60,000 nt of DNA from Apostichopus japonicus. Taxonomy: Eukaryota > Echinodermata > Holothuroidea > Aspidochirotida > Stichopodidae. The stretch spans positions 8,406,999-8,466,998 of the forward strand of contig NC_092565.1 in assembly GCF_037975245.1 (NCBI RefSeq), written 5' to 3'. Below the pieces are notes generated by a model. It was not told where the DNA came from. It did not search any database and saw only the letters and a list, made by a program, of their open reading frames with translations. The position numbers were made by a program, and so were the translations under genes. Positions 42,205 through 53,518 of this stretch are shown piece by piece (position 1 is the first letter of the stretch; each line of letters starts with the position of its first letter).

Positions 42205-44035
42205 ATCAACAAACAGACATTTCCAGCTGTTTGTATTATGGAGAAGTACAATCCACCTACTAACATATAAATATGACCATCAACAGAAATCTCTTGGTGT
42301 GGTACTGTGCAGTCATACATTCCAGTTACTAATGCATAAGCAAACGGACATCTCTTGCTGTTGTATTGTGGAGATATACAATCCACCTACCAATGTTTAA
42401 GATTCAAACAGACATCTCTTGCTGTTGTATTGTGGATATACAATCCACCTACCAATGTGTAAGATTCAAACAGACATCACTTGCTGTTGTATTGTGGAGA
42501 TATACAATCCACCTACCAATGTGTAAGATTCAAACAGACATCACTTGCTGTTGTATTGTGGAGATATACAATCCACCTACCAATGTTTAAGATTCAAACA
42601 GACATCACTTGCTGTTGTATTGTGGAGATATACAATCCACCTACCAATGTGCAAGATTCAAACCGACATCTCTTGCTGTTGTACTGTGGAGATATACAAT
42701 CCACCTACCAATGTGCAAGATTCAAACAGACATCTCTTGCTGTTGTATTGTGGAGATATACAATCCACATACCAATGTTTAAGATTCAAACAGACATCTC
42801 TTGCTGTTGTATTGTGGAGATATACAATCCACCTACCAATGTTTAAGATTCAAACAGACATCTCTTGCTGTTGTATTGTGGAGATATACAATCCACCTAC
42901 CAATGTGTAAGATTCAAACAGACATCACTTGCTGTTGTATTGTGGAGATATACAATCCACCTACCAATGTGCAAGATTCAAACAGACATCTCTTGCTGTT
43001 GTATTATGCAGACATACATTCCACCTACTTACGTATAGGAAAAGCGATTAAAAGAACAGCAAACAGACATCTCTAGCTGTTGTGCTGTGCATGTGTACAT
43101 TCCACCTACTAAATGTATAAATAATATCAAATAACAGACATCTCTTGCTGTTGTACTGTTGAAAAATACATTCCAAATACTTACGTATACGAAAAGAACA
43201 GCAAACAGACATCTCATGCTGTTGTTTTGTGGAGATGTACATTACACATACTTATTTAAAAGATCATCAAACAGACATCTCTTGCTGTTGTATCGTGGAG
43301 ATATACAATCCACCTACTGAATTAAAACATCACCAAGCAGACATCTCTCGCTGTTGTATTGTGGAGATATACAATCCACCTACTGATTTCAAAGAACAGC
43401 AAACAGACATCTCTTGCTGTTGTATCGTGCAGATATACAATCCACCTACTGATTTCAAAGAACAGCAAACAGACATCTCTTGCTGTTGTATTGTGGAGAT
43501 ATACAATCCACCTACTGATTTCAAAGAACAGCAAACAGACATCTCTTGCTGTTGTATTGTGGAGATATACAATCCACCTACTGATTTCAAAGGACACCAA
43601 ACAGACATTTCTTGCTGTTATTTTGTGGAGATGTACATTACACATACTTATTTAAAAGATCATCAAACAGACATCTCTTGCTGTTGTATTGTGGAGATAT
43701 ACAATCCACCTACTGAATTAAAACATCACCAAGCAGACATCTCTTGCTGTTGTATTGTGGAGATGTACATTACACATACTTATTTAAAAGATCATCAAAC
43801 AGACATCTCTTGCTGTGGTATTGTGGAGATATACAATCCACCTACTGAATTAAAACATCACCAAACAGACATCTCTTGCTGTTGTATTGTGGAGATGTAC
43901 ATTACACATACTGAATTAAAACACCACCAAACAGACATCTCCAGCTGTTGTAATGTGAACTTCACCTTTTATGTACAAATGACATCATCAAACAGACATC
44001 TTTTGCTGTTGTAATGTGGAGACTATATTCCACCT
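42205..44035. repeat. 64/66-bp minisatellite, ~29 units, 1.8 kb
   Basis: The core is CAGACATCTCTTGCTGTTGT then ATTGTGGAGATATACAATCC. The left half uses a 64-bp unit with CTACCAATGTGTAAGATTCAAA; the right half uses 63-66-bp units with CTGATTTCAAAGAACAGCAA or CTGAATTAAAACATCACCAA. The 66-bp units keep a 261-codon plus-strand frame open at 43229-44014, an artefact. It lies 3' of the unrecognised gene's stop codon. Confidence 0.95.
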
Positions 44036-45549
44036 ACGTACATATAAAAGAAGCAGTCCAACAAAGAAACACAATATTACTGTACACGTTCAAGTTATAG
44101 TACTGTATCACTGCAAATTCCAAAATCCAAAAAATTATAATGCATAACACAGTAACTATCTGATTTTCAAAGATACAGGTTAAATTGAGCACAGTGTATA
44201 TTTTATGGCAATATGCTGCCATGGCTGCTCTAAACGTGATGGTTTAATTAGAATCATAAAACAGCCACTCAAACTTCTTCAGTTAATGTATGAAACATAT
44301 TGATCACATCCTCTACACTTGAAATCCATCCATCGCAAAGCTACACTTAGGGCATACCTCAGTGCTGCTCAACATTCAAAATAAATGCCAGACCTAATTC
44401 TAATTTATTGCATAACACCAGTGGAGGTAAAAAATATACAAATCCGTGCTTCTTTGAAATTTAAAAACACTTTCCATGTCATCAGCATTAGTACAAGCCA
44501 TAAAAAATGATCATGTCCCTAAATATTGAGTGTTATGGCAATTGTTCTATAGAATGGTCGTTATAATCATTGATAGTTTACCATGTAGCAGATACATATA
44601 TTCATCCTAACATGCAACCAACATCCCTGAGTACACCAGTTCTCATGACCCCCTCAAACACAGATTTAACATAAAAAAAAAATAAGCCGTTAATGATGAC
44701 GATGAATTAGCTGAGTCTTGATAGGGTCTAACAATCTGGATGATCAGTATCAGGCTGTTTAATTCTCCATTGTAGCATACGAATAGTCTTAAAACTCTAA
44801 AAATTGATACCGTGGTTTCTGACTGAATAGATAACTTTTGAACATATGTAATAAAGTACATATTCTTTAAATTCACAAAAGGTCAAATCATTCTTAGATG
44901 ACTTCACAACACACTGCAAACTCAGTGAATTTTTTTGTGGAAAATAAAACAATCAACCTCGAACCACTTCAATGAATATAATTTCACAAATCAAAATAGA
45001 AAGCTATGGCTATGACAAATTTTAAAGTTTGTTTTACAAGAATTCATGAAATTCCGAATGTGCAACCTAAGTGACCCATCAAAATGTGGTCACTGCAAAC
45101 CAATCTTCTCAAACTTCACCAACATTTTCTCCCACATCCACCAAACTGATTGGAAGTACAATTTTCATTTAATACTGACTTTGGTGCTTAGAAAACTACT
45201 CATCGTGAAAGTAAAAGTTAGCTTCACACTTATCACCAAACTGCATTGTCTCTGAATAATCAAAATTTGGAAACAAAGCCTTGGCAACGACTGTCTCATC
45301 TCTTTCACTCAGTCAAGAGTCTTACATAGAAATTTCAATGCTTCAATTTGCTTGAGAGCAACAAAGTCAAAATGTGTATTGTCTTTTCACAACTTTAAAT
45401 CCTTTGAAACTATTTCATCACCAAAAGTTTTACAAATTTCGAAAGAGCCATAAATACTCTGACAGACAAGACTGTTGTCTAAAATGTTGACCGACTGTAG
45501 TTAATATACCAAACCCTGATCGATGGATATTTTCACTGCTTTATATTAC
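44036..45549. other. Presumed 3' UTR or downstream region of the unrecognised gene
   Basis: No open frame of interest. Several minus-strand AATAAA/TATAAA words occur; none can be chosen. Confidence 0.4.
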
Positions 45550-45906
45550 TCAGTGCTTCTCGATTTCGTCTAGATCCAGGTCGGCACATTGGAACATATC
45601 ATCCTCCTCATCCTCATTGTCAAGGTTACAGTCACTGTCACCATGGTAACCATCATCCTTGGATATGTTGCGATGGCGACTGCCACTCGGTCCGTCTTTA
45701 GCGGCCACGTCCCTGGTCGGGCTGCAGGTGGGGGTGATCATCACACTACTGGATCCATTCGATTCACTTTCCGGTGATATTGGCTTCAGTAACTCCTTTA
45801 TCAAATTGTTATTTGATTCTCCAGGGGATGAAGCTATGGTCTGCAGCCCAATGCATTCTTCGGGGGATCGTTTGCCCACGGCGCTTCTCAGTCCAGATTT
45901 CTTGCA
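45550..45906 (-). CDS. Terminal coding exon of an unrecognised gene, acidic C-terminus
   Basis: Acceptor CTCTTAG at 45906, TGA at 45550-45552. It encodes 118 residues: CKKSGLRSAVGKRSPEEC, a Ser/Pro-rich middle (KPISPESESNGSSS, TPTCSPTRD with possible SP/TP kinase sites) and an acidic tail (DNEDEEDDMFQCADLDLDEI) ending EKH. The composition suggests a nuclear or regulatory protein, but I do not recognise the family. It joins in phase 0 to the exon at 47335-47385. Confidence 0.75.
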   Translation of the reverse strand, partial: CKKSGLRSAVGKRSPEECIGLQTIASSPGESNNNLIKELLKPISPESESNGSSSVMITPTCSPTRDVAAKDGPSGSRHRNISKDDGYHGDSDCNLDNEDEEDDMFQCADLDLDEIEKH

Positions 45907-46620
45907 CTAAGAGAGAACAAATGTGAGTGACATCCATCAACTATGCTATCAACTAAGATCTGAAATGAACATACTAATGATCGGGGCTTGCTATAACCAA
46001 TATATTACATTTCCATTAATTCCATATTTTGGTAGTTTTTAGCAAGAGATGAATATCAAGTATTTTAGTCCTTCCCCATGGTGTATGTATGGCTGCTGAA
46101 CTTCTTGACATTAGTCAGTGAAGAGTTGTATCTTGCATATACTCAAGTTTTCCCTTCATTTATCCCAGAATTCAATTGCTTCGTACTATAACACTTAATC
46201 TGATGTCCATCCAAATGTGCAACTTACCCAAATTTGCTTGAACCCTTGGACTGAATTTGTTGCAAAGTTACTTTTACTAAAAATTGTTATCCTACTGGAT
46301 ACAATGGCCAAATAGATGGAATAGTTAAAAGAGAATACCTCTGTGACTTAATTTTGCTGCTTGTGATGATGTTGCAACAAAATTTAATGAAGCTTCAAAG
46401 GAGGCTATCACATCGGTTTACTGACTTAAATAAGAGTAAACATCGGAAGTTGGTATATGCATCACAAGAGTTCATGCTCCACATTCTTGTTACAATGTTG
46501 AGAGAATATCAACATCTCTTCTAAAGCTCCTTTCTCAAAAATAACCAGAAATACAACAGGATTTGTAATTCCTGGCTGATTTTTTTTAACTATGCTTGTA
46601 CATGTGTATAAAAAGGTGGC

Positions 46621-47095
46621 TCCAAATATCAAGTATGAAGCTTATTCAAGCATATACTTTTGGGGTGGTTGTCTTTGCAAGATTTTCAGACTTTGACCTC
46701 GTTTGACTTCAAACAAACTTTGACCTAAGAAAAATCTTGGTTTTGTATGGACTAAGCTGGATCCACACTCTACCGACTGATTTCATCCAAGCTGTACTTT
46801 TTGAGTTATGTGTTTTACAAGGTTTCCGGACCTTGACCACTGTTGACCTCTGAATGACATTTGACTAGAAAACAATAGGTTCCTTATAATTACTAAGGTG
46901 GATAAACATATACTAATCATGAAGTTTATCCAAGCTTTACTTTTGGAGTTGTGTTTTCAATGCTTTTCATCTTTATGGACCTCTAATGACCTTGACCTCT
47001 ACAGAAAACAATAGGGTTCTCATACTCAATAAGGTGTGGATCCACACTGCAAGTGTGAAGTTCATCCATCATGTACTTTAGAATTATTGTGCATA
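46621..47095. repeat. ~140-bp tandem repeat with TTGACCTC words, ~3.3 units
   Basis: Units start near 46621, 46762, 46902 and 47041. Each has ATGAAGTTTATCCAAGC, CTTTTGGAGTTGTGTTTT, then TTGACCTCT and GAAAACAATAGGTT. A similar stretch occurs at 53865-53945, so the family is dispersed. It lies in an intron of the unrecognised gene. Confidence 0.85.
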
Positions 47096-47334
47096 CAAGC
47101 CAAGGTTGTTCATACACACACGAACAGGCATGCCATCACTATTGCATACAGTCTGTTTGCTTTCACTAAGGAATCAGAAACAGCGATACGTGTTTTGTTT
47201 CTTTGAATTTTGATAAACACAAAATTATGCAAATATGGTAGGAATTTCTAAAGGGATAAAGAAATTCATGACAACCCTGGCAAGAGAAACATTAGCTCTT
47301 TAGATGCTTGGAACCAATTAACATAATATCATAC

Positions 47335-47385
47335 CATTAATGCCTGACTTCTGGTTATCCTTGTCCTGGGAAGAATTCCATCAAC
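47335..47385 (-). CDS. Penultimate coding exon of the same unrecognised gene
   Basis: A 51-nt exon with acceptor CTTACAG and donor ATG|GTATGA, phase 0 on both sides. It encodes VDGILPRTRITRSQALM, a basic linker. Confidence 0.7.
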
Positions 47386-47456
47386 CTGTAAGCAAAAAGT
47401 AAACTGTCGTAAACTTACAGGAGATTAAGAAGGAACAGTGATGCACTCAAACTAGT

Positions 47457-47735
47457 GCATACTGTACATGCTGGGCCATTTCATATTGATGTGAGCTAAA
47501 GAAATAGGATAGATGTTTCAGTGGCTAGTAAACAACACTAGGATTGTAGCTTGGCAGGTTTATATGCCTGTGTTCATACTCTGCTATATACTATATGTTG
47601 TGCCATTTCATATTTATGTGAGCTAAGGAAATAGGATAGATGTTTCAGTGGCTAGTAAACAACACTAGGATTGTAGCTTGGCAAGTTTATATGCCTGTGT
47701 TCATACTCTGCTATATACTGTACGCTGCGCCACTC
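47457..47735. repeat. ~129-bp tandem duplication
   Basis: Two near-identical copies of GCCATTTCATATT.ATGTGA, GGATAGATGTTTCAGTGGCT and TTATATGCCTGTGTTCATAC, plus the start of a third at 47714. Confidence 0.92.
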
Positions 47736-48696
47736 CATCTTGTTGCACCAAGTTTATATGAGAGCAATTTCAATGGTACAATAACATGAGGATTTCACTT
47801 CGAATGGTTGACAAAACAGCCCTCGGGCTTCTAACATAAAGGAGACATTGGTACATATGCTTTGTATTGAAGTGTATTGAAGTGAATTGCTAACTGCCTA
47901 GCATCTTGAAAAGTGAGTTAAGAGAACATGTAATACCTGAGTGGTTCCTCACAGTTCATTTGAATGTCAAGTCTAGATTAACTGGAATGAACTTTCAAAT
48001 TACTTTTGACCTCTTATAATGCCAGTCTAATTTTTTAGTAATATTCAGATGGCTTTGTTCCAAGGACATAATCTCCAATGAGTGCAAAGCAAACTGAACC
48101 TTTCACAAGACCTATACTCAAGTCTCAGTCTACCTCAAACACTGATAAGTGCTATACCATCTGTTTCATTGCTTTAAGCAATATTAAAATCATCTTCAAG
48201 TCAAATAATTTGTGAAAAAATAAAAATAGCCTTTGGAGGCAATCTGATAAATGTTGATAGTACTTTAGTCTTAATATTCACTGCTTCCTTGTTCATATTA
48301 AGTTAGTTAGTCTGAACAAGCACAACACATCTACTGTATAGCTTCCAAAGCTATAAAGGATGCAATACGTGGATACAGTTTGTGAACACTAATATTACAA
48401 ACAAATATTGACTATGCAAGCAGAATAATTCAGTTGCAAATTGCTTTCAATGGGCTAATCTGTAGTGCACTGTATCAACCAACGTTGTATTTATATGGTA
48501 TCAATGGAATGAATAATGGACCAAGGCTTGCTCTGAGATGTGATCTGTTGTGTATAAACCAACATTGCATTTGTACTGCTGCTAGCAGTTGTCATCTTGG
48601 TTTCCAAGATATTCCAAAAGGACAGTGAGCCACGATGGCTCCATATCAGCTGCAGCATAGTTGTGTGAAAAATACTGGTCCCTAAATTTTGGGAAA

Positions 48697-48978
48697 TTAC
48701 AAAGTCAAATGAGGGTAGCCCATGAATAAGTAAGTTTTTAAGACACTTTCAAAATTGTCTATGGTAGGGGCATTCCTAATGTGAGTGGGAAAAATGTTCC
48801 AGACTTTGGGGGCCGCAAATTTGAAAGAACGCTCACTGTATGTCTTGGTTTTAATTTTTGGTGGCTTTAGGAGAATAGCACTATTAGATCTGAGTTTAAA
48901 GGGTGAGTAAGTTGGAAATAAAGCTTGGGAAAAAACCATGGATGGCTTTGTCACAAGAAATTTACTTTTTTCGTGCAA
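48697..48978 (-). mobile_element. C-terminal fragment of a non-LTR retrotransposon reverse transcriptase
   Basis: The open frame contains KTKTYSERSFKFAAPKVWNI then FPTHIRNAPTIDNFESVLKT and ends YLFMGYPHL. R.F..AAP..WN.LP..IR.....F...LKT.LF is the standard tail of LINE ORF2 proteins. It is 5'-truncated in an intron, same strand as the host gene. Confidence 0.8.
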
Positions 48979-50293
48979 TGGTTGACAGGTTATATTGAAG
49001 AAGCCCTCAACATAATGCCCAGGTCTCTAATGCCAAGAGGAAAAGTTATTTATGATACCATACTGACCACTCTCGACTTACTCTTGCTGTGCCTTGCAAA
49101 TACAATATTTTTTTAATGCTACAAATACATCACTCATCTTCTCGATGTTTAAGTTCCGTTTTGAATCACTCCTTATCAGCTAGGGAAGACCAGTTCACTG
49201 AGATCATATAATATGGTCTAGCTGTAACAACAATTCCAAAGACGACAGCTTAAATCATGATTGCTTTTCTAATCTCAGTGTAAACACTTTCTTTTTTCTG
49301 CAAGCCCAATTTAACTTTACCTTGACCAAAATAGAAAACAACTGTTACACTTATTATTAGGCCTAAAAAAAAAACATCTCAAAAACAAATGTTACTAAAA
49401 TTGTAACACTTCAAATAGAAGTTTAATGCCAACACTGCCGCATCTAAACTGTACAATGGCTCTGTTAGATTGAACTGGACAACTACACAATGTTCATTAC
49501 TACTAGTGAGTCTACTGCAATTATTATAGAGGCACACATACTGTACATGACTAGAATAAGTTCAGCTAATAAATAGCTGGATGGTAAAATATCCTAATTG
49601 ACATCTGAGTGCTTGATCCACAGCACCATAAACGAAAACGAAAAGGTTCTAACAATAATATGATATCCTTTTGGTATCAGCTTACACTTCAACATCAAAC
49701 AAGTTCACGTCTATACCCATAGAAGTATAAATTTGCTGGAAACTCCTTCGGCTCGAGTTCTCTGTTTCAAATTGCCTTCAGTAATTTAACAACAGACCAC
49801 TTCCACCACTATATGAACTTGTGTAGGGTTCTTGCAGTCAATGTATCTTTATGTATATCTCTATAATATAGCTCTCAGATATGACTAGAAAATATCACAT
49901 GTACACACTGTCTTCACACATACATGTACTCTTGACATAGTACAAACTACAGAGACTCCTTTCATGTTAAGTAAACAATGAAACTCTAATTAATTGTGAA
50001 TGATACTACTTGATTTCATATACGTGTACCTTGAGTATGTATACTACAGTATGTGTATACATAGTACTGTACATAGCTTCCTCAAGATCCCCCTATACAG
50101 TACACACAGAATGACAAGAGGGGAAAATTCCATGTTATAATTAATATCATGTACTTTGTGCTCCCCTACCACTGCAAAAAATGTCCATGCAGAATTATTT
50201 TTTAAGTAAACAATAAGTCTTCTCATACGTATAGACATTTAAATGCTGGTATTCAAACTTTTAAAATACACCAAGTTGAAAATTGGACAATAC

Positions 50294-50338
50294 CTTTTCA
50301 TTTCGTCTTGCAATTTCTGCTGGTTTATTTAACCTTGC
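50294..50338 (-). CDS. Antepenultimate coding exon of the same unrecognised gene
   Basis: A 45-nt exon with acceptor CCCACAG and donor AAG|GTATTG. It encodes ARLNKPAEIARRNEK in phase 0, continuing into VDGILPRTR. Earlier exons were not found in 50339-60000, so they are either far upstream or missed. Confidence 0.65.
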
Positions 50339-53300
50339 CTGTGGGTAAACAGAGAAGAAATGAGATCCATGTGGAGAGCAGGTCTAATTTATTACAACAG
50401 TGAATACACAGGCCGGACAGTTAATGTGAAAGGTCATGGTGTAACAATATATACATCAATGGCAGCAATGTATGATACACCAAGCATACTATATAAGCTC
50501 ATACTTGATCAATGCTGCTCATATTAATGACCCAGTATAGTATATATCAATACCAGTGACTAAGTTTACCCACTGCACAACAGTAATAATAATAATAATA
50601 CTGTCCACTGAAACTGACTCTGGGTTTACTATACAGACTAAACCCATTCAATCTTCTGCAACATGTTTTTTTACTGTACCTTTCAATTACCACCGCTATG
50701 AATACTACTACTGTACCAGGCAGAGATCACGACCGATGTATTATAATACATACAGTACTACTACTGCACTCACCTCATACAGAACAACTATATTGTATTA
50801 TCATATGCATGATCATATGGTATGATGATACAGCAAAACATGTGCATGCTCTATACATCCCAACACATGCACACACCTGATGCCATATGCAGGAAAAACC
50901 AGTTCCACCTGATTTGGATATCTAAAGACCTTTAATCTCTGCCTAAATTAGGACTGTTTACCATGCATACTAAAGCTTCATGCCAACTCTTTGTTTTAGC
51001 AGGAGGATTCCAGGATCATTCTGTTTTTGGAAATGAAAGTGATATTTAACAAACATGTGTTTGTCACAGAAGCACTGAAGATAAGAATTTTTTCCACAAA
51101 ACTTTTAGGTCAAGCAAATAAAAACTGCCCCAATCTAAGATCAGAACAATAGAATGGCCAGGCCAAACAAAGATGTTGTCAATCAGTGGTGTGCGCAAAG
51201 GGGGCTGAGGAGGGGAGAGGACATGGTCAGCTTTTGGGGAGGGGGGAATGGTTCAGCTGGGGGGTTTGGTATTCAGCCAAGGAAGATTTAAAACATTGCT
51301 GCAGGTGCACATCCTCACATTATAAAGTATTTATTAGCAAAACCTTGTGTTAACAGTTACTTATAGACCTAACTTAATAGTTTATTTGCCTCAGAATGCA
51401 TCACTTGATCTCTTAATTTCCCTCCTTTTTCTGAGGGTGGACCCCCAGACCCCTCCCTATATGGGATCTGGCTTGCATGACACCAAAGCAGTATCCCCTC
51501 CCTTTATAAATCCTTCGATCCCCTCTGCCACCCTACCTAAATCAGTTAGGAAGAAATTTTGAATTTATTACTAGGTCTTAGCTTAATCTTGTGATTAGAG
51601 GTACAGTACTTATACAGACTAATGTAGTCTAAATATGCCTAAGAATGTACCATTTGACATATATTTCCCTCCCTCCACCTCTTTTACCCCCCTCGCACCC
51701 CCTTCACCTCTCTTACCCCCTTGCCCTCCCCCTCCACCTCTCTTACAACCTTTCCCTCCCCTACCACCCCTCCAGTTCACAACTTCAACAACAGTAATAA
51801 TATCTCAAAACCAACAAGCTTTATACCCCAAAACTCACACGTTTTGGTATATTTACCAATGATAATACCTGCCTGTCTCCTATACATACTATGTTCTTCA
51901 AAGCTATAAAGAACAACTTTTAACCCTCCTGCACTGGGCACCCAATGAATGCAATTATTACCAGGATAAGACAAATATCACAAACCTCATAGGATTAAGC
52001 CAAATGTACACATTAATATAGTTTCTTATATTTTTAAATCTATTTGCATTATGTTGCTTTTCCAAGAATCCAATACTACATTTAATACCTTGAGCGGCAC
52101 TTCAGTGGCCATGACAACTGTCAACAGAATTAAGAGTCATTACAACTGATACAAAACAATACAGGACCTGTAGTATTACGAAAGGGTTGTCTGAGGGTCA
52201 GAAAGCAAGCCACACTAAATTGGCTTACATTATCAAAGTACAAAGTTGACTGTGTGTCATCCATGCATTGCAATTTCAATAGACAAGAATGTTTTTAATC
52301 TCCTATAATACATATTCTGCCTTCAGTCTTCCAAAAAAAACAAAAAAACCTCTCGAAATTGCAATAAATTAACAAAGACTTTTACGTGTGGCTCCAAGAT
52401 ATCATACATTGACTTGATCAAGTCTTCAGCCTTGTTTGTGATGCATTATATATAACATCTGTGTTATCCTTTCCAAGTCCCAAAATGGAATCACATTTTT
52501 CTTCTTAGCTGTTTGGAGAAATTGGTTTGTGTCTCCATTTTCAAGTGCACGACTTCAGAAACTTATGATATAAAGTTACATACTATTCATTTTTTTGGTC
52601 ATGGACAACTGTTAATGTAAAAATGTGCAATCTTTAGGCCAAGTACTCCAATTAACTGCCTGATCCTGTCAATTGTCTATAAAGTTTAATTGACAATGCA
52701 AACTCCCTGATATCCAAATACAACTATAAACTAGTAACAGTCTAGTACTTAGTATCAACTGTACCTTTTTTGGTGATTCCATCTGGTTTGCAAACTACTG
52801 TACCTGTATAATACTGCCAAACCAAACAAGTAGCAGTACAGGCTACAGTACTGTACAATGCATCCAATCACTAAACTAAATTGTCTGAAGGCTGAGTATG
52901 TACACAAAGCTAAGTTATTTACCATGAAGAACATGACATAATGCACTGTAGGCTGAACATTGCAAGACCACTAACATTGACAACAGCAAACTGCAGTGTC
53001 TCATACCCTAAAATAGTGCAAATATAGACATCAGGATGCAGAGGTATTATTAAGTCTCCTATATAATGGAGATGGTAAAGCAAATTTATGCATATAATTA
53101 GGTATATAGTAACGGTGTAGCCTATCAAAAACCTTTATGGAAGGAGGGTTCTGATGCCAGTTTAATGGAACTTGTACACGCAATACAAAAGTTCACAGTG
53201 CAACTACTGTACCAACCTACACAGCTTTAAGATCTGACAATAAGTTTGAAAACTTATAAAATTATAATCTGCTTATAGACAAACAATAAAATGATCAATG

Positions 53301-53340
53301 ACATTTTTAAGATTGTTTTGATGGATATTCCAAAACTTAC
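50339..53340. other. No exon recognised; low-complexity tracts
   Basis: It contains a G-rich block at 51198-51270 and a pyrimidine-rich block at 51660-51780 (CCACCTCTCTTACCCCC words). I see no convincing coding exon of the unrecognised gene here. Confidence 0.45.
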
Positions 53341-53348
53341 TGGTTTGG

Positions 53349-53518
53349 ATATTTACAAGTGACGAGCTTACCTGTCTCCCCACAACCTTAGCACTTAGGA
53401 TGTGCATTGACCGGAGGAGCCGGTCATAGTGTTAAAAGGTTACCAGTTTATTCTAGGCACGGTAGAACGAGAGTGCTAAGGTTGTGGGGAGACAGGTAAG
53501 GGAGGAGCGAAGTAAATG
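53349..53518. mobile_element. Inverted-repeat element, copy 1
   Basis: The left end GAGCTTACCTGTCTCCCCAC then AACCTTAGCAC is the reverse complement of the right end GTGCTAAGGTTGTGGGGAGA then CAGGTAAG. The interior reads CATTGACCGGAGGAGCCGGT and TTAAAAGGTTACCAGTTTAT. No open frame; a short MITE-like family also present at 56569. Confidence 0.8.

Noticed and set aside
43229-44014. A 261-codon plus-strand frame and antisense partners
   Set aside because: A product of the 63-66-bp repeat period. There are no splice or start features, and the neighbouring 64-bp units break the frame.
51185-51290. CAGTGGTGTGCGCAAAGG resembling a hAT terminus
   Set aside because: No second terminus and no 8-bp target duplication could be found.
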